Origin: Peribacillus simplex | Lineage (GTDB): Bacteria > Bacillota > Bacilli > Bacillales > DSM-1321 | Length of the DNA: 64,000 bases | Reading direction: 5' to 3' | NCBI RefSeq assembly: GCF_001578185.1 | Contig: NZ_CP011008.1 | Location: 2,074,001 to 2,138,000 of the forward strand | Shown here: piece by piece, positions 36,332 through 43,699 of the stretch | Numbering within the stretch: position 1 is the stretch's first letter | Layout: the number at the start of each line of letters is the position of its first letter | Position numbers and translations under genes: made by a program | Notes under the pieces: model-generated | Told to the model about the DNA's origin: nothing | The model's input: only the letters and a program-made list of their open reading frames with translations | Database searches by the model: none

Positions 36332-36892
36332 ATGAAAAAGAGGCTCTACTTAGAACTTGAAAACTGTATAGGATGCCGGTCATGCCTAGCGGCTTGTACA
36401 CAATGCGGGGGGCATGAAGAGAGGAACAGAAACTATGTATATGATGTAAACCCTCTGGTTAATCGGCAAACGATGCCTCTTATGTGCCTTCATTGTGTGA
36501 ATCCGGCCTGTGCAAGGAGTTGTCCGGCCCAGGCAATCCAAATCCATGAGACAGGTGCCGTATTATCAGCACTCGTTGAAAAATGTATCGGCTGCCAAAA
36601 TTGTACGATTGCTTGCCCATACGGAATACCGAAATTTGACACTGAACAAAACCTAATGTATAAATGCGATTTATGTATCGACCGGACAAAAGACAGTATC
36701 CCGCCAATGTGTGCAAGTGTTTGCCCATCCAATACTCTTCAATGGTTGACCGATGAAGAAATTGAAAATAAGAGAAAACAATTTAATCTAGATAATGGAA
36801 AATGGGTGACTAGCCTTCCTTATCTTGAAAGTGAAACGAACGTTAAGGTAAATCTCCCAGGTATTTTACAGGGAATAACTAAGTTATATTAG
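36332..36892 (+). CDS. Four-cluster ferredoxin subunit (DmsB/NrfC type)
   Basis: A 186-residue electron-transfer protein with four Cys groups: CIGCRSCLAACTQC near residue 13, CLHCVNPACARSCP near residue 52, CIGCQNCTIACPYG near residue 87 and CDLCIDRTKDS...CASVCP near residue 110, enough for four [4Fe-4S] clusters. This arrangement belongs to the beta subunits of DmsABC, NrfCD and related molybdoenzymes. The start ATG follows the previous stop by no base (TAAATGAAA), so it is co-translated with the molybdenum subunit. It would wire the molybdenum site to the membrane partners. Confidence 0.88.
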   Translation: MKKRLYLELENCIGCRSCLAACTQCGGHEERNRNYVYDVNPLVNRQTMPLMCLHCVNPACARSCPAQAIQIHETGAVLSALVEKCIGCQNCTIACPYGIPKFDTEQNLMYKCDLCIDRTKDSIPPMCASVCPSNTLQWLTDEEIENKRKQFNLDNGKWVTSLPYLESETNVKVNLPGILQGITKLY

Positions 36893-36903
36893 GAGGGATT
36901 AAG

Positions 36904-37431
36904 ATGCCGTCAGATAAAAATAATAAAATTCCCTTTAATGAAGATAATTACACTCATAATATTGAACGGAATAATGAAAGAAAGCTTGACAGACGTGGGT
37001 TCATGAAAACATTAGTGGGTGCTGCTGGCGTATTCGCCATTTCCTCCCTCCCTTGGGGGGCGGTAGCGGCTAAAGAATTGATGGGGCTTGGGGAGAAGGA
37101 GTATCCTCACAAAAAAATCACAGATGTAAGCAAACTTGCAATTGGTGACGCAATGAATTTTAAATTTCCAGGTGATCATGATGATGCCATTTTGATCAGA
37201 TTATCAGAAAAGAAATATGCAGCTTACCAAAATGCATGCACACATCTTCGCTGCCCGGTTTTCTGGGTGAAGGAAGAGGGAGAGATGGTTTGTCCTTGCC
37301 ATCATGGGAAATTTGATGTTGAAACAGGTGCTCCAACTGCTGGTCCGCCAAGAAGGCCGCTGCCTGAGATTCAGGTGAAAGTGGAAAATGGAGCGGTATA
37401 CGCAGTAAGGGTGAAGCGTTATGAGGCTTAA
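36904..37431 (+). CDS. Tat-signalled Rieske [2Fe-2S] protein
   Basis: A 175-residue protein. Residues 28-35 (DRRGFMKT) with the following hydrophobic run VGAAGVFAISSLPWGAVAA form a twin-arginine signal or anchor. The Rieske fold follows, with ligands C112 and H114 in ACTHLRCPVFW and C130 and H133 in VCPCHHGKFD; C117 and C132 keep the disulphide pair of high-potential bc1-type Rieske proteins. It would sit outside or on the outer face of the membrane. The tail GPPRRPLPEIQVKVENG is also family-typical. Its presence beside a cytoplasmic-type molybdenum subunit is unusual and raises the question of how electrons cross. It overlaps the next gene by 11 bases. Confidence 0.88.
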   Translation: MPSDKNNKIPFNEDNYTHNIERNNERKLDRRGFMKTLVGAAGVFAISSLPWGAVAAKELMGLGEKEYPHKKITDVSKLAIGDAMNFKFPGDHDDAILIRLSEKKYAAYQNACTHLRCPVFWVKEEGEMVCPCHHGKFDVETGAPTAGPPRRPLPEIQVKVENGAVYAVRVKRYEA

Positions 37432-37612
37432 GTTCATTGGTGTCGCGTTGCTCTGTGCCTTCTTTATGATGAATATTGTATTTACCCAATTTATGGTTCA
37501 CCAATATTATTATGAAAATTATGTGAATGTTTTAATATTCGTGGGATTAAACATTGTGGTGTTTCCCTTAGCGTTATTTACATATAAAAAAACGAAAAAT
37601 GAAAAGGCGTGA
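37421..37612 (+). CDS. Small membrane protein of the nitrate cluster
   Basis: A 63-residue protein with two predicted helices (FIGVALLCAFFMMNIVF and VNVLIFVGLNIVVFPLAL) and a charged, Lys-rich tail. It starts inside the Rieske gene (11-base overlap) and ends seven bases before the next gene, so it belongs to the operon. It could be a small anchor or assembly subunit of the membrane complex. I recognise no family. Confidence 0.7.
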   Translation: MRLKFIGVALLCAFFMMNIVFTQFMVHQYYYENYVNVLIFVGLNIVVFPLALFTYKKTKNEKA

Positions 37613-37618
37613 ATGTAA

Positions 37619-37930
37619 ATGAACAGTGAAACGTACATTGATTTTTGTTTTATAAAAGAAGCATCTGGAAATTTTGCTGTTGAAATCGATATGCTCCTTT
37701 CAGACCTTTTTAAAGATGTCCGACTAAACTGGTATTTAGATGAAAAGTCAATCGATGGGGTCGATATTGTAGTTGCTGAAGTAAAAGGAATGAGCAGATG
37801 GGAGTCTGAAGAGGAAGCAATTGAATTTATCGAGATTCATGCAGGAGATTTGTTCTGGAAACATTTGCATGGGTATCAACTAAACGTTTACATGACAAAG
37901 AGGGGGTGCAATACCTGTGGAGCCCATTAA
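37619..37930 (+). CDS. Uncharacterised small protein of the nitrate cluster
   Basis: A 103-residue soluble protein with no family I recognise. The middle is acidic (MSRWESEEEAIEFIEIHAGD), the rest alternates hydrophobic and charged residues, and it ends in MTKRGCNTCGAH with a CxxC pair. Size and place in a molybdoenzyme operon recall maturation chaperones such as NapD, but I cannot show that homology. It overlaps the next gene by 14 bases and starts seven after the previous, so it is in the operon. Confidence 0.75.
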   Translation: MNSETYIDFCFIKEASGNFAVEIDMLLSDLFKDVRLNWYLDEKSIDGVDIVVAEVKGMSRWESEEEAIEFIEIHAGDLFWKHLHGYQLNVYMTKRGCNTCGAH

Positions 37931-38204
37931 AATAGAAGATATACAACCGTTAGTATCAGAAAAAGCAAGCGTAGCGATCCTGGATGATGGTGGCCAGGAT
38001 AAAGCTTCTTTCGTTACAAAAACGATTGTTAAGGTGGAGCTTTGTCCTGACATCACACATCTGCGCATTTATTTTGACGACATTAACTTTTTTGCAGTCC
38101 CATTGATATCGATTGTGACTAAAAGTGTAAATGAGTGGGTGGCTTTTGATGAAAAATCGGGTTTGCAATATATAATTAGAAGAGAGAGTGGTCAGGATGT
38201 TTAA
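37917..38204 (+). CDS. Uncharacterised small protein of the nitrate cluster
   Basis: A 95-residue protein with a GTG start 14 bases inside the previous gene. It has the pattern of a small beta-rich fold: KTIVKVELCPDITHLRIYFDDINFFAVPLISIVTKSVNEWVAF. No signal, helix span or metal motif is seen. I do not recognise the family. It overlaps the NarK-PAS start by 17 bases (38188), so it is translated with the transporter and may help it or the reductase. Confidence 0.72.
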   Translation: MEPIKIEDIQPLVSEKASVAILDDGGQDKASFVTKTIVKVELCPDITHLRIYFDDINFFAVPLISIVTKSVNEWVAFDEKSGLQYIIRRESGQDV

Positions 38205-39702
38205 AAAAATTCAGCTGCCATTACACACCTTAAATCTCGTTGTAGGATTTATGGTATGGGTATTAATTTCTTCCCTGCTGCCTTTTATTAAAGAAGATAT
38301 CAATATACCGGATGGTCAGCTTGCACTGGTAACAGCTGTCCCGGTTATTTTAGGATCTATCCTTCGCATTCCCCTTGGCTTTTACGCCAATCAGTTCGGG
38401 GCCAGGAGAATTTTCCTGATTAGCTTTATATCGCTGTTATTCCCTGTTTATTATATCAGTATCGCGGATTCTCTTGCTGATTTGTTGATTGGGGGGCTTT
38501 TCCTGGGAATTGGGGGAGCCGTATTCTCTGTTGGAGTAACTTCCTTACCTAAGTATTATCCTAAGGAACGCCATGGCTTTATTAACGGAATTTATGGTGC
38601 AGGAAACCTCGGAACGGCCATTTCAGCTTTCGCAGCCCCCGCTGTAGCTACGAAGTTTGGCTGGTCGACAACCGTACAGGTTTATCTTGTGATTTTGTCA
38701 GTCTTTATCGTTGGTAACTTCCTATTGGGGGATAAAAAGGAACCGAAAGTAAAAACCCCGCTTTTAGAACAAGTTAAGGGTGTCTACAAAAATGAAAAAC
38801 TGTGGCTGCTAAGCTTATTTTACTTTATAACATTCGGTTCTTTTGTTGCATTCACTATTTATCTGCCAAACTTCCTTGTAGAGAATTTTGGATTAGATAA
38901 AGTTGATGCCGGTGTAAGGACAGCTGGCTTTATTGTCCTTGCTACTTTTATGAGACCAATTGGCGGGTGGCTAGCCGACCGCTTCCATTCTCTTATTCTG
39001 CTCATGTTTGTTTTTGGTGTTTATACGGTTTCAGCCATGATCCTATCCTTTGCTCCATCATTCGGATGGTACACATTCGGCTGTTTAAGCATTGCTCTCT
39101 GTGCTGGAATAGGAAACGGTGTCATTTTTAAGCTTGTGCCGATGTATTTTCAAAAGCAGGCTGGTATTGTGAATGGAATTGTGTCAGCAATGGGTGGTTT
39201 GGGAGGATTTTTCCCTCCGTTAATTTTATCCTTGTTATTCAATATTACAGGTCATTATGCAATCGGGTTCATGGCATTGTCCGAAGTTGCCCTCGCAAGT
39301 TTGATTTTAGTTGTCTGGATGTTTTTCCAAGGTAAAATGGGGCTTGCCAAAGAAGTGATTGACCATACAATAGAAGGAATTTTGATCACCGATATCAGTG
39401 GTAAAATCATTTCAGTAAACCCTGCATTTACTAAAATTACGGGCTATCAGGAAAATGAAGTACTTGGAAAGAATCCTAGTATACTTAAGTCTGGTAAACA
39501 ACCGCAAACTTTTTATGAGGAATTATGGAATTCTATTAAAAAAAATGGTTTCTGGCAAGGGGAAATCTTGAATAGCCGGAAGGATGGGCAACAATATCTA
39601 CAATGGCTGACAATAAGTGCAATAAAAAATGATGCCGGGGATGTCGTTCAATATGCCGGGATGTTCAGTGACATTTCAAGTAATAAAGTGAAAAAAGCAT
39701 AA
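38188..39702 (+). CDS. NarK-type nitrate/nitrite MFS transporter fused to a PAS domain
   Basis: A 504-residue fusion. Residues 1-385 form a 12-helix NarK/NNP carrier: LNLVVGFMVWVLISSLLPF, RIPLGFYANQFGARRIFLIS and NLGTAISAFAAPAVATKFGWSTT with the glycine-rich nitrate-signature region GNLGTAISAFAAP and the later GIVNGIVSAMGGLGGFFPPLIL. From about residue 390 a cytoplasmic PAS-PAC domain follows: EVIDHTIEGILITDISGKII, NPAFTKITGYQENEVLGKNP, QPQTFYEELWNSIKKNGFWQGEI and QYAGMFSDIS. Typical NarK proteins end at about 390-460 residues without such a domain. The next gene is a sensor-less kinase, so carrier and kinase may form one sensing unit. The frame across the junction is clean; I see no stop or shift. 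Confidence 0.88.
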   Translation: MVRMFKKIQLPLHTLNLVVGFMVWVLISSLLPFIKEDINIPDGQLALVTAVPVILGSILRIPLGFYANQFGARRIFLISFISLLFPVYYISIADSLADLLIGGLFLGIGGAVFSVGVTSLPKYYPKERHGFINGIYGAGNLGTAISAFAAPAVATKFGWSTTVQVYLVILSVFIVGNFLLGDKKEPKVKTPLLEQVKGVYKNEKLWLLSLFYFITFGSFVAFTIYLPNFLVENFGLDKVDAGVRTAGFIVLATFMRPIGGWLADRFHSLILLMFVFGVYTVSAMILSFAPSFGWYTFGCLSIALCAGIGNGVIFKLVPMYFQKQAGIVNGIVSAMGGLGGFFPPLILSLLFNITGHYAIGFMALSEVALASLILVVWMFFQGKMGLAKEVIDHTIEGILITDISGKIISVNPAFTKITGYQENEVLGKNPSILKSGKQPQTFYEELWNSIKKNGFWQGEILNSRKDGQQYLQWLTISAIKNDAGDVVQYAGMFSDISSNKVKKA

Positions 39703-39873
39703 AGAATTATATATCGTAAATTCTCAGTCTTGAAGTGGAGCTTTTGACGTACAAAAATATAGTGCAAACTTTCCCACTGAACAAATCGCTCGATAGAAAG
39801 CGTAACTTTTGGGAGGACGTGGCGTAAGTCGGTCTGTCCGATAATTTGCGACAAACAAGTAAGGAGGGTGGGA

Positions 39874-40524
39874 ATGAATACTAAGCCACTCAAAAAAAAC
39901 ATTAGTTCTTACATTATTCAAACTCATGAAGAAGAGATTAAACGAATTGCAATGGAGCTTCATGAAGGTGTGGGACAATCCCTCTACAGTCTCTTTACAG
40001 GTATGCAGCTCATTGAAAAGGAAATCGAACAGCCTGCCATGAAAAGCTATGCAGGCGATATGAATCAGCTATTGGAAAAGACAATTCAAGAAATCAGGCT
40101 CTTGGCTGTGGAATTGCATCCTCCTACCCTTACAACTCTGGGGCTGATTTCTGCTATGAAAAGCTATATAAAATTATACACTTCAACATATGGCATTGAA
40201 GTTGAGATAGAGAATCTGGGTGTTGAATCGAAAATATCTGATAGAGAAAGCATTACACTTTTCAGAGTCTGCCAGGAAGCATTAGTGAATATAGCCAGAT
40301 ATGCTGATACGATGAAGGCAAGTATACTATTCAAATGGAAAAAAAGCAGGTTATTGATCATGATTAAAGATTCAGGAAAAGGGTTTGAGGTGGAAACCGC
40401 TATGAATAAGTCGAGCGGGCTTGCAGCCATGAGTGAAAGAATGCATTTGATTGGCGGAAAATGTTTCATATTTTCAAAAATAGATGAAGGGACTTCTATA
40501 GAGATTTCCCTTCCATTATATTAA
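39874..40524 (+). CDS. Sensor-less histidine kinase, NarX/NreB (HisKA_3) type
   Basis: A 216-residue kinase consisting almost only of dimerisation and catalytic parts. I start it at ATG 39874, six bases after AAGGAGG; the in-frame GTG at 39868 overlaps that site. The phosphorylated His is near residue 30 in IAMELHEGVGQSLYS, the HisKA_3 pattern. The HATPase domain has N-box EALVNIARYAD, G1 DSGKGFEVE and G2 SGLAAMSERMHLIGG. There is no sensor or membrane domain. Lying 165 bases after the NarK-PAS gene and before the response regulator, it may take its signal from the PAS on the transporter. Confidence 0.87.
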   Translation: MNTKPLKKNISSYIIQTHEEEIKRIAMELHEGVGQSLYSLFTGMQLIEKEIEQPAMKSYAGDMNQLLEKTIQEIRLLAVELHPPTLTTLGLISAMKSYIKLYTSTYGIEVEIENLGVESKISDRESITLFRVCQEALVNIARYADTMKASILFKWKKSRLLIMIKDSGKGFEVETAMNKSSGLAAMSERMHLIGGKCFIFSKIDEGTSIEISLPLY

Positions 40525-40531
40525 AATGTAC

Positions 40532-40570
40532 TAAACAAGGGGTTTGCTAATTGAGCAATCCCCGTTGTTG
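40532..40570 (+). terminator. Hairpin between kinase and regulator genes
   Basis: AGGGGTTTGCT pairs with GAGCAATCCCC across AATT, followed by GTTGTTGTTTC. The U-run is interrupted, so it may only weaken read-through. Confidence 0.4.
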
Positions 40571-40625
40571 TTTCATTTTCAACTAATAACACTACATATA
40601 CGAACAGAGCAAAGGGGGAGCAGCT

Positions 40626-41279
40626 TTGATAAAAATTTTGCTTTGCGATGATCACGCCGTTGTAAGAATGGGCTTAAAGATGCTATTAAATAATCATGCT
40701 GATATGGAAGTCATAGCGGAAGCTTCTGAAGGGAACGAAGGAATACAGCAAGCGCTAGAGCACCAGCCTAATGTGGTAGTCATGGATTTAAGCATGCCTC
40801 ATGGGAAAGATGGCTTATCAGCAACTTCGGAACTGAAAAAACTAATGCCTGAAGTATCCATATTAATACTTACAATGCATGATGATGAAGAATATTTATT
40901 CAGAGCCATTCAAGCGGGGGCTTCAGGCTGTATTTTAAAAAGTGCACCACATGAAGAATTATTACTAGCTATTCGCTCTGTATCGACCGGAAATGCTTAC
41001 CTTCATCCATCTGCAACAAAAAGGTTAATGGAAGTATACATAGGCAGTGTGAAGCAGGGGACCTCTGATATTTTCAATCTGCTTTCGGACCGTGAAAAAG
41101 AGGTGCTGACATTGATTGCGAAAGGATTTTCCAATAAAGAAATTGCCGGACAACTTGTCATAAGTGTGAAAACGGTTGAAACCCATAAAGGAAACCTGAT
41201 GGAGAAGCTTCAGATGAAAACAAGACCTGAACTTGTTGCATTTGCTTTAAAAAAGGGGTTATTAGGGCATGGAATTTAA
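40626..41279 (+). CDS. nreC: NarL/NreC family response regulator
   Basis: A 217-residue regulator with TTG start after GGGGGAGCAGC. The receiver (about 1-120) has the acidic pair CDDH at residues 6-9 and the phospho-acceptor Asp in VVVMDLSMPHG near residue 54; the Thr and Lys switch residues lie in LTMHD and LKSAP. The LuxR/GerE DNA-binding domain (about 150-215) reads LLSDREKEVLTLIAKGFSNKEIAGQLVISVKTVETHKGNLMEKL. Such regulators in staphylococci and bacilli turn on nitrate reductase genes. It serves two kinases in this cluster. It overlaps the following GAF gene by 11 bases. Confidence 0.9.
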   Translation: MIKILLCDDHAVVRMGLKMLLNNHADMEVIAEASEGNEGIQQALEHQPNVVVMDLSMPHGKDGLSATSELKKLMPEVSILILTMHDDEEYLFRAIQAGASGCILKSAPHEELLLAIRSVSTGNAYLHPSATKRLMEVYIGSVKQGTSDIFNLLSDREKEVLTLIAKGFSNKEIAGQLVISVKTVETHKGNLMEKLQMKTRPELVAFALKKGLLGHGI

Positions 41280-41730
41280 CGTGTACAATCAATCAAGAAA
41301 AGGTCAACCATTTAAACAAACGTGTGTACAAGTATTAAAAGAGTTGGACTGTGATTTTGTTGGTCTTGCTTTACAAAACAGTAACGGTCCAGATGTAAGC
41401 TGGCATTATGCCGCCGGGAACAGAAATGATAAATACAAAAGAATAACTGTTCGATATGGGAAAGGGATAGCAGGGAAGGTCATCTCTACAGGCAGGCCGA
41501 TGAAAATTGAAGATTTCCCTAATAATATCCTTGGCAAAGCACTAGAATACCCTATCATGCTCGCGGAAAATCTTAGATTCGCTTTCGCAGTTCCAATTCA
41601 ATTTAAAGTTGTTCTCAAAGGAGTATTATTGGTAGGTAATAGAACAACTCAGCCTATTTCTGAAAGTGACCAGCAAACGATCCTTGATGCAGCAAAAAAA
41701 TTGGAAAAGGAATTAAACAGCTCAATTTAA
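41269..41730 (+). CDS. nreA: GAF domain protein, NreA-like nitrate receptor
   Basis: A 153-residue protein that is a single GAF domain, the length of staphylococcal NreA, which binds nitrate and restrains the kinase NreB. GAF features are ELDCDFVGLALQNSNGPDVSWHYAAG, GKGIAGKVISTGRPMKIEDFP and FAFAVPIQFKVVLKGVLLVGNR. It overlaps the regulator upstream and precedes the NreB-like kinase by 20 bases. Here the order is C-A-B, against A-B-C in Staphylococcus. Nitrate binding is inferred from context and size. Confidence 0.78.
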   Translation: MEFNVYNQSRKGQPFKQTCVQVLKELDCDFVGLALQNSNGPDVSWHYAAGNRNDKYKRITVRYGKGIAGKVISTGRPMKIEDFPNNILGKALEYPIMLAENLRFAFAVPIQFKVVLKGVLLVGNRTTQPISESDQQTILDAAKKLEKELNSSI

Positions 41731-41750
41731 CGGCAACAGGAGGACTATGA

Positions 41751-43478
41751 ATGGACTGGAATAATCATTTGGAAAAGGAAAAAGAGAATTTTTCTGGGTC
41801 CGGCGATGCGACAATTCTCGTCAATGAATCTGGCATCATCTCATTTGCGAATCAACGGGTATATGAAAATTTTGGTTATTCAAATCATGAATTAATAGGA
41901 GAAAAACTTTTGAATCTTATGCCAGGAGCAAACCTTCAGGCAAGTGGGGAAGGGGAAATAATCCACCAGTTCGGAATCCACAAGGATGGTCATGCTTTTT
42001 CCCTTTTTTTCAGGATGAATGCCTTTTCTCTTGAAAAAGAGGTCCATTACTTAGTCGTGTTCCATAAAGTGAAAGACCAATCACGGCTTAATCAAAATCA
42101 ATCCTATCCCATAAATGAGCTGGTTGATATAATGTATGCAATAGAAGAATCAACGATTGTTGCTTTTACAGATGAAAAAGGCAAAATAAAATCCTTCAAT
42201 AAGAAATTTTGTGAGGTATCCAAATATTCAGCATCAGAGCTTTTAGGGAAAGATCATCGTATTATCAATTCAGGTCATCATTCAAAGCAATTTATGCAAA
42301 ATCTTTGGAGAACAATCTCAGCAGGAAGTGTATGGCAAGGCGAGGTTAAGAACAGAGCAAAGGATGGAACCTATTATTGGGTAGATACCACAATTGTCCC
42401 TTTCTTAAATGAAATGGGGAAACCGTATAAATACCTGGCAATTCGGAAGGAAATTACCGAATATAAACGAGTTGTAGAGGAACTGAAAAAATCCGTACAC
42501 AAACTGGTCGATTTTCAATTTGCTTTGGATGCTTCATCAATTGTAGCAATAACCGATCAAAAAGGGACCATCAAATATGTTAATGATCAATTTTGCAGGA
42601 TTTCCAAATTTTCAAAGGAAGAGCTGATTGGACAGAATCATCGAATTATAAACTCGGGATTTCATTCTAGAGAATTTTTCAATGATCTATGGAAAATGAT
42701 TTCATCCGGGAATGTATGGAAAGGCGAGATTAAAAATATGACCAAGGATGGAACTTATTATTGGGTAGATACGACAATAGTTCCGTTTCTTGATGAGCAC
42801 AATAAACCTTACCAGTATTTGGCCATTCGCCATGAAGTGACCAATAGGAAGATTGCGGAAGAAGAGATTCAGAAAATGACGGGTAAAATCATTGATGTTC
42901 AGGAAGATGAAAGGAAACGCCTTTCCCGCGAGCTTCACGATGGTATCGGACAAAACCTGTACAGCCATCTCATCACGATTAACAGGCTGCAGGCAGAAAT
43001 GAGTCATCCCCTGTTAGATCAGATGCGAGATGAAGCGACTGAAATAATCGAAGAACTTCGACACCTATCATGGGAACTGCGGCCATCAGTACTCGATGAT
43101 CTTGGTTTGTTTCCTGCCATTCGCTCTTATTTGGTCCGGTTTTCAGAGCATCACCATATCAGGGTCCATTTTGACTGTTATTTAAATTGCCGTCTGAATA
43201 CAAACAAAGAAATTACCATTTACCGTATAATCCAAGAAGCATTAACGAATATTCGTAAATATGCTCATACTCAAGCAGCAACAGTCACGATTCGGGAAAT
43301 TGATGAAGAAATTCGTGTGGTCATAGAGGATAAAGGAAAGGGCTTTGATATTGAAAAGGTTACCCGTGGGGTAGGCTTATTCAGTATGGAGGAGAGAGCC
43401 AGAGCTGCCGGTGGAAACCTTTCCATTCATTCAGTTGAGGAGAGAGGGACAAAAGTATTTTTGGAAATACCTTTGTAG
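41751..43478 (+). CDS. PAS-containing histidine kinase, NreB-like
   Basis: A 575-residue soluble kinase. A short first PAS lies at about 20-120, then two very similar PAS-PAC units at about 125-240 and 250-370 (DEKGKIKSFNKKFCEVSKYSASELLGKDHRIIN against DQKGTIKYVNDQFCRISKFSKEELIGQNHRIIN), an internal duplication. HisKA_3 follows, with the phospho-His in RKRLSRELHDGIGQNLYSHL near residue 395, and a HATPase with EALTNIRKYAH, DKGKGFDIE and GVGLFSMEERARAAGG. No transmembrane helix is seen. The four-Cys oxygen-sensing cluster of staphylococcal NreB is not visible; only two lone Cys occur in the PAS units. It probably phosphorylates the NreC-like regulator. Confidence 0.86.
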   Translation: MDWNNHLEKEKENFSGSGDATILVNESGIISFANQRVYENFGYSNHELIGEKLLNLMPGANLQASGEGEIIHQFGIHKDGHAFSLFFRMNAFSLEKEVHYLVVFHKVKDQSRLNQNQSYPINELVDIMYAIEESTIVAFTDEKGKIKSFNKKFCEVSKYSASELLGKDHRIINSGHHSKQFMQNLWRTISAGSVWQGEVKNRAKDGTYYWVDTTIVPFLNEMGKPYKYLAIRKEITEYKRVVEELKKSVHKLVDFQFALDASSIVAITDQKGTIKYVNDQFCRISKFSKEELIGQNHRIINSGFHSREFFNDLWKMISSGNVWKGEIKNMTKDGTYYWVDTTIVPFLDEHNKPYQYLAIRHEVTNRKIAEEEIQKMTGKIIDVQEDERKRLSRELHDGIGQNLYSHLITINRLQAEMSHPLLDQMRDEATEIIEELRHLSWELRPSVLDDLGLFPAIRSYLVRFSEHHHIRVHFDCYLNCRLNTNKEITIYRIIQEALTNIRKYAHTQAATVTIREIDEEIRVVIEDKGKGFDIEKVTRGVGLFSMEERARAAGGNLSIHSVEERGTKVFLEIPL

Positions 43479-43699
43479 AGAAATCCAAGTCAATTTATAT
43501 GCAAGGAATTCCTGGGGGCTTTCGAAATTAAGGTAATGTTCCCATCGGGGCTGCAGTTAGAACTATGCCTCAAAAACTAAAGCTGAAAGTTTTGAAGAAA
43601 AACGTAAGAAGCTAATATGATTAGGTGCTCATATTTTATAATAGAAAACACCTATAATGAACTATTAACTGAAAACTTAAATCATGAAGGAGAAAAAGT
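43479..43699. other. Intergenic end of the nitrate cluster
   Basis: About 220 bases without a gene. It holds the 16-base motif TTCCTGGGGGCTTTCG (43509-43524), also present at 6291-6306. No strong terminator is evident for the kinase gene. Confidence 0.4.
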
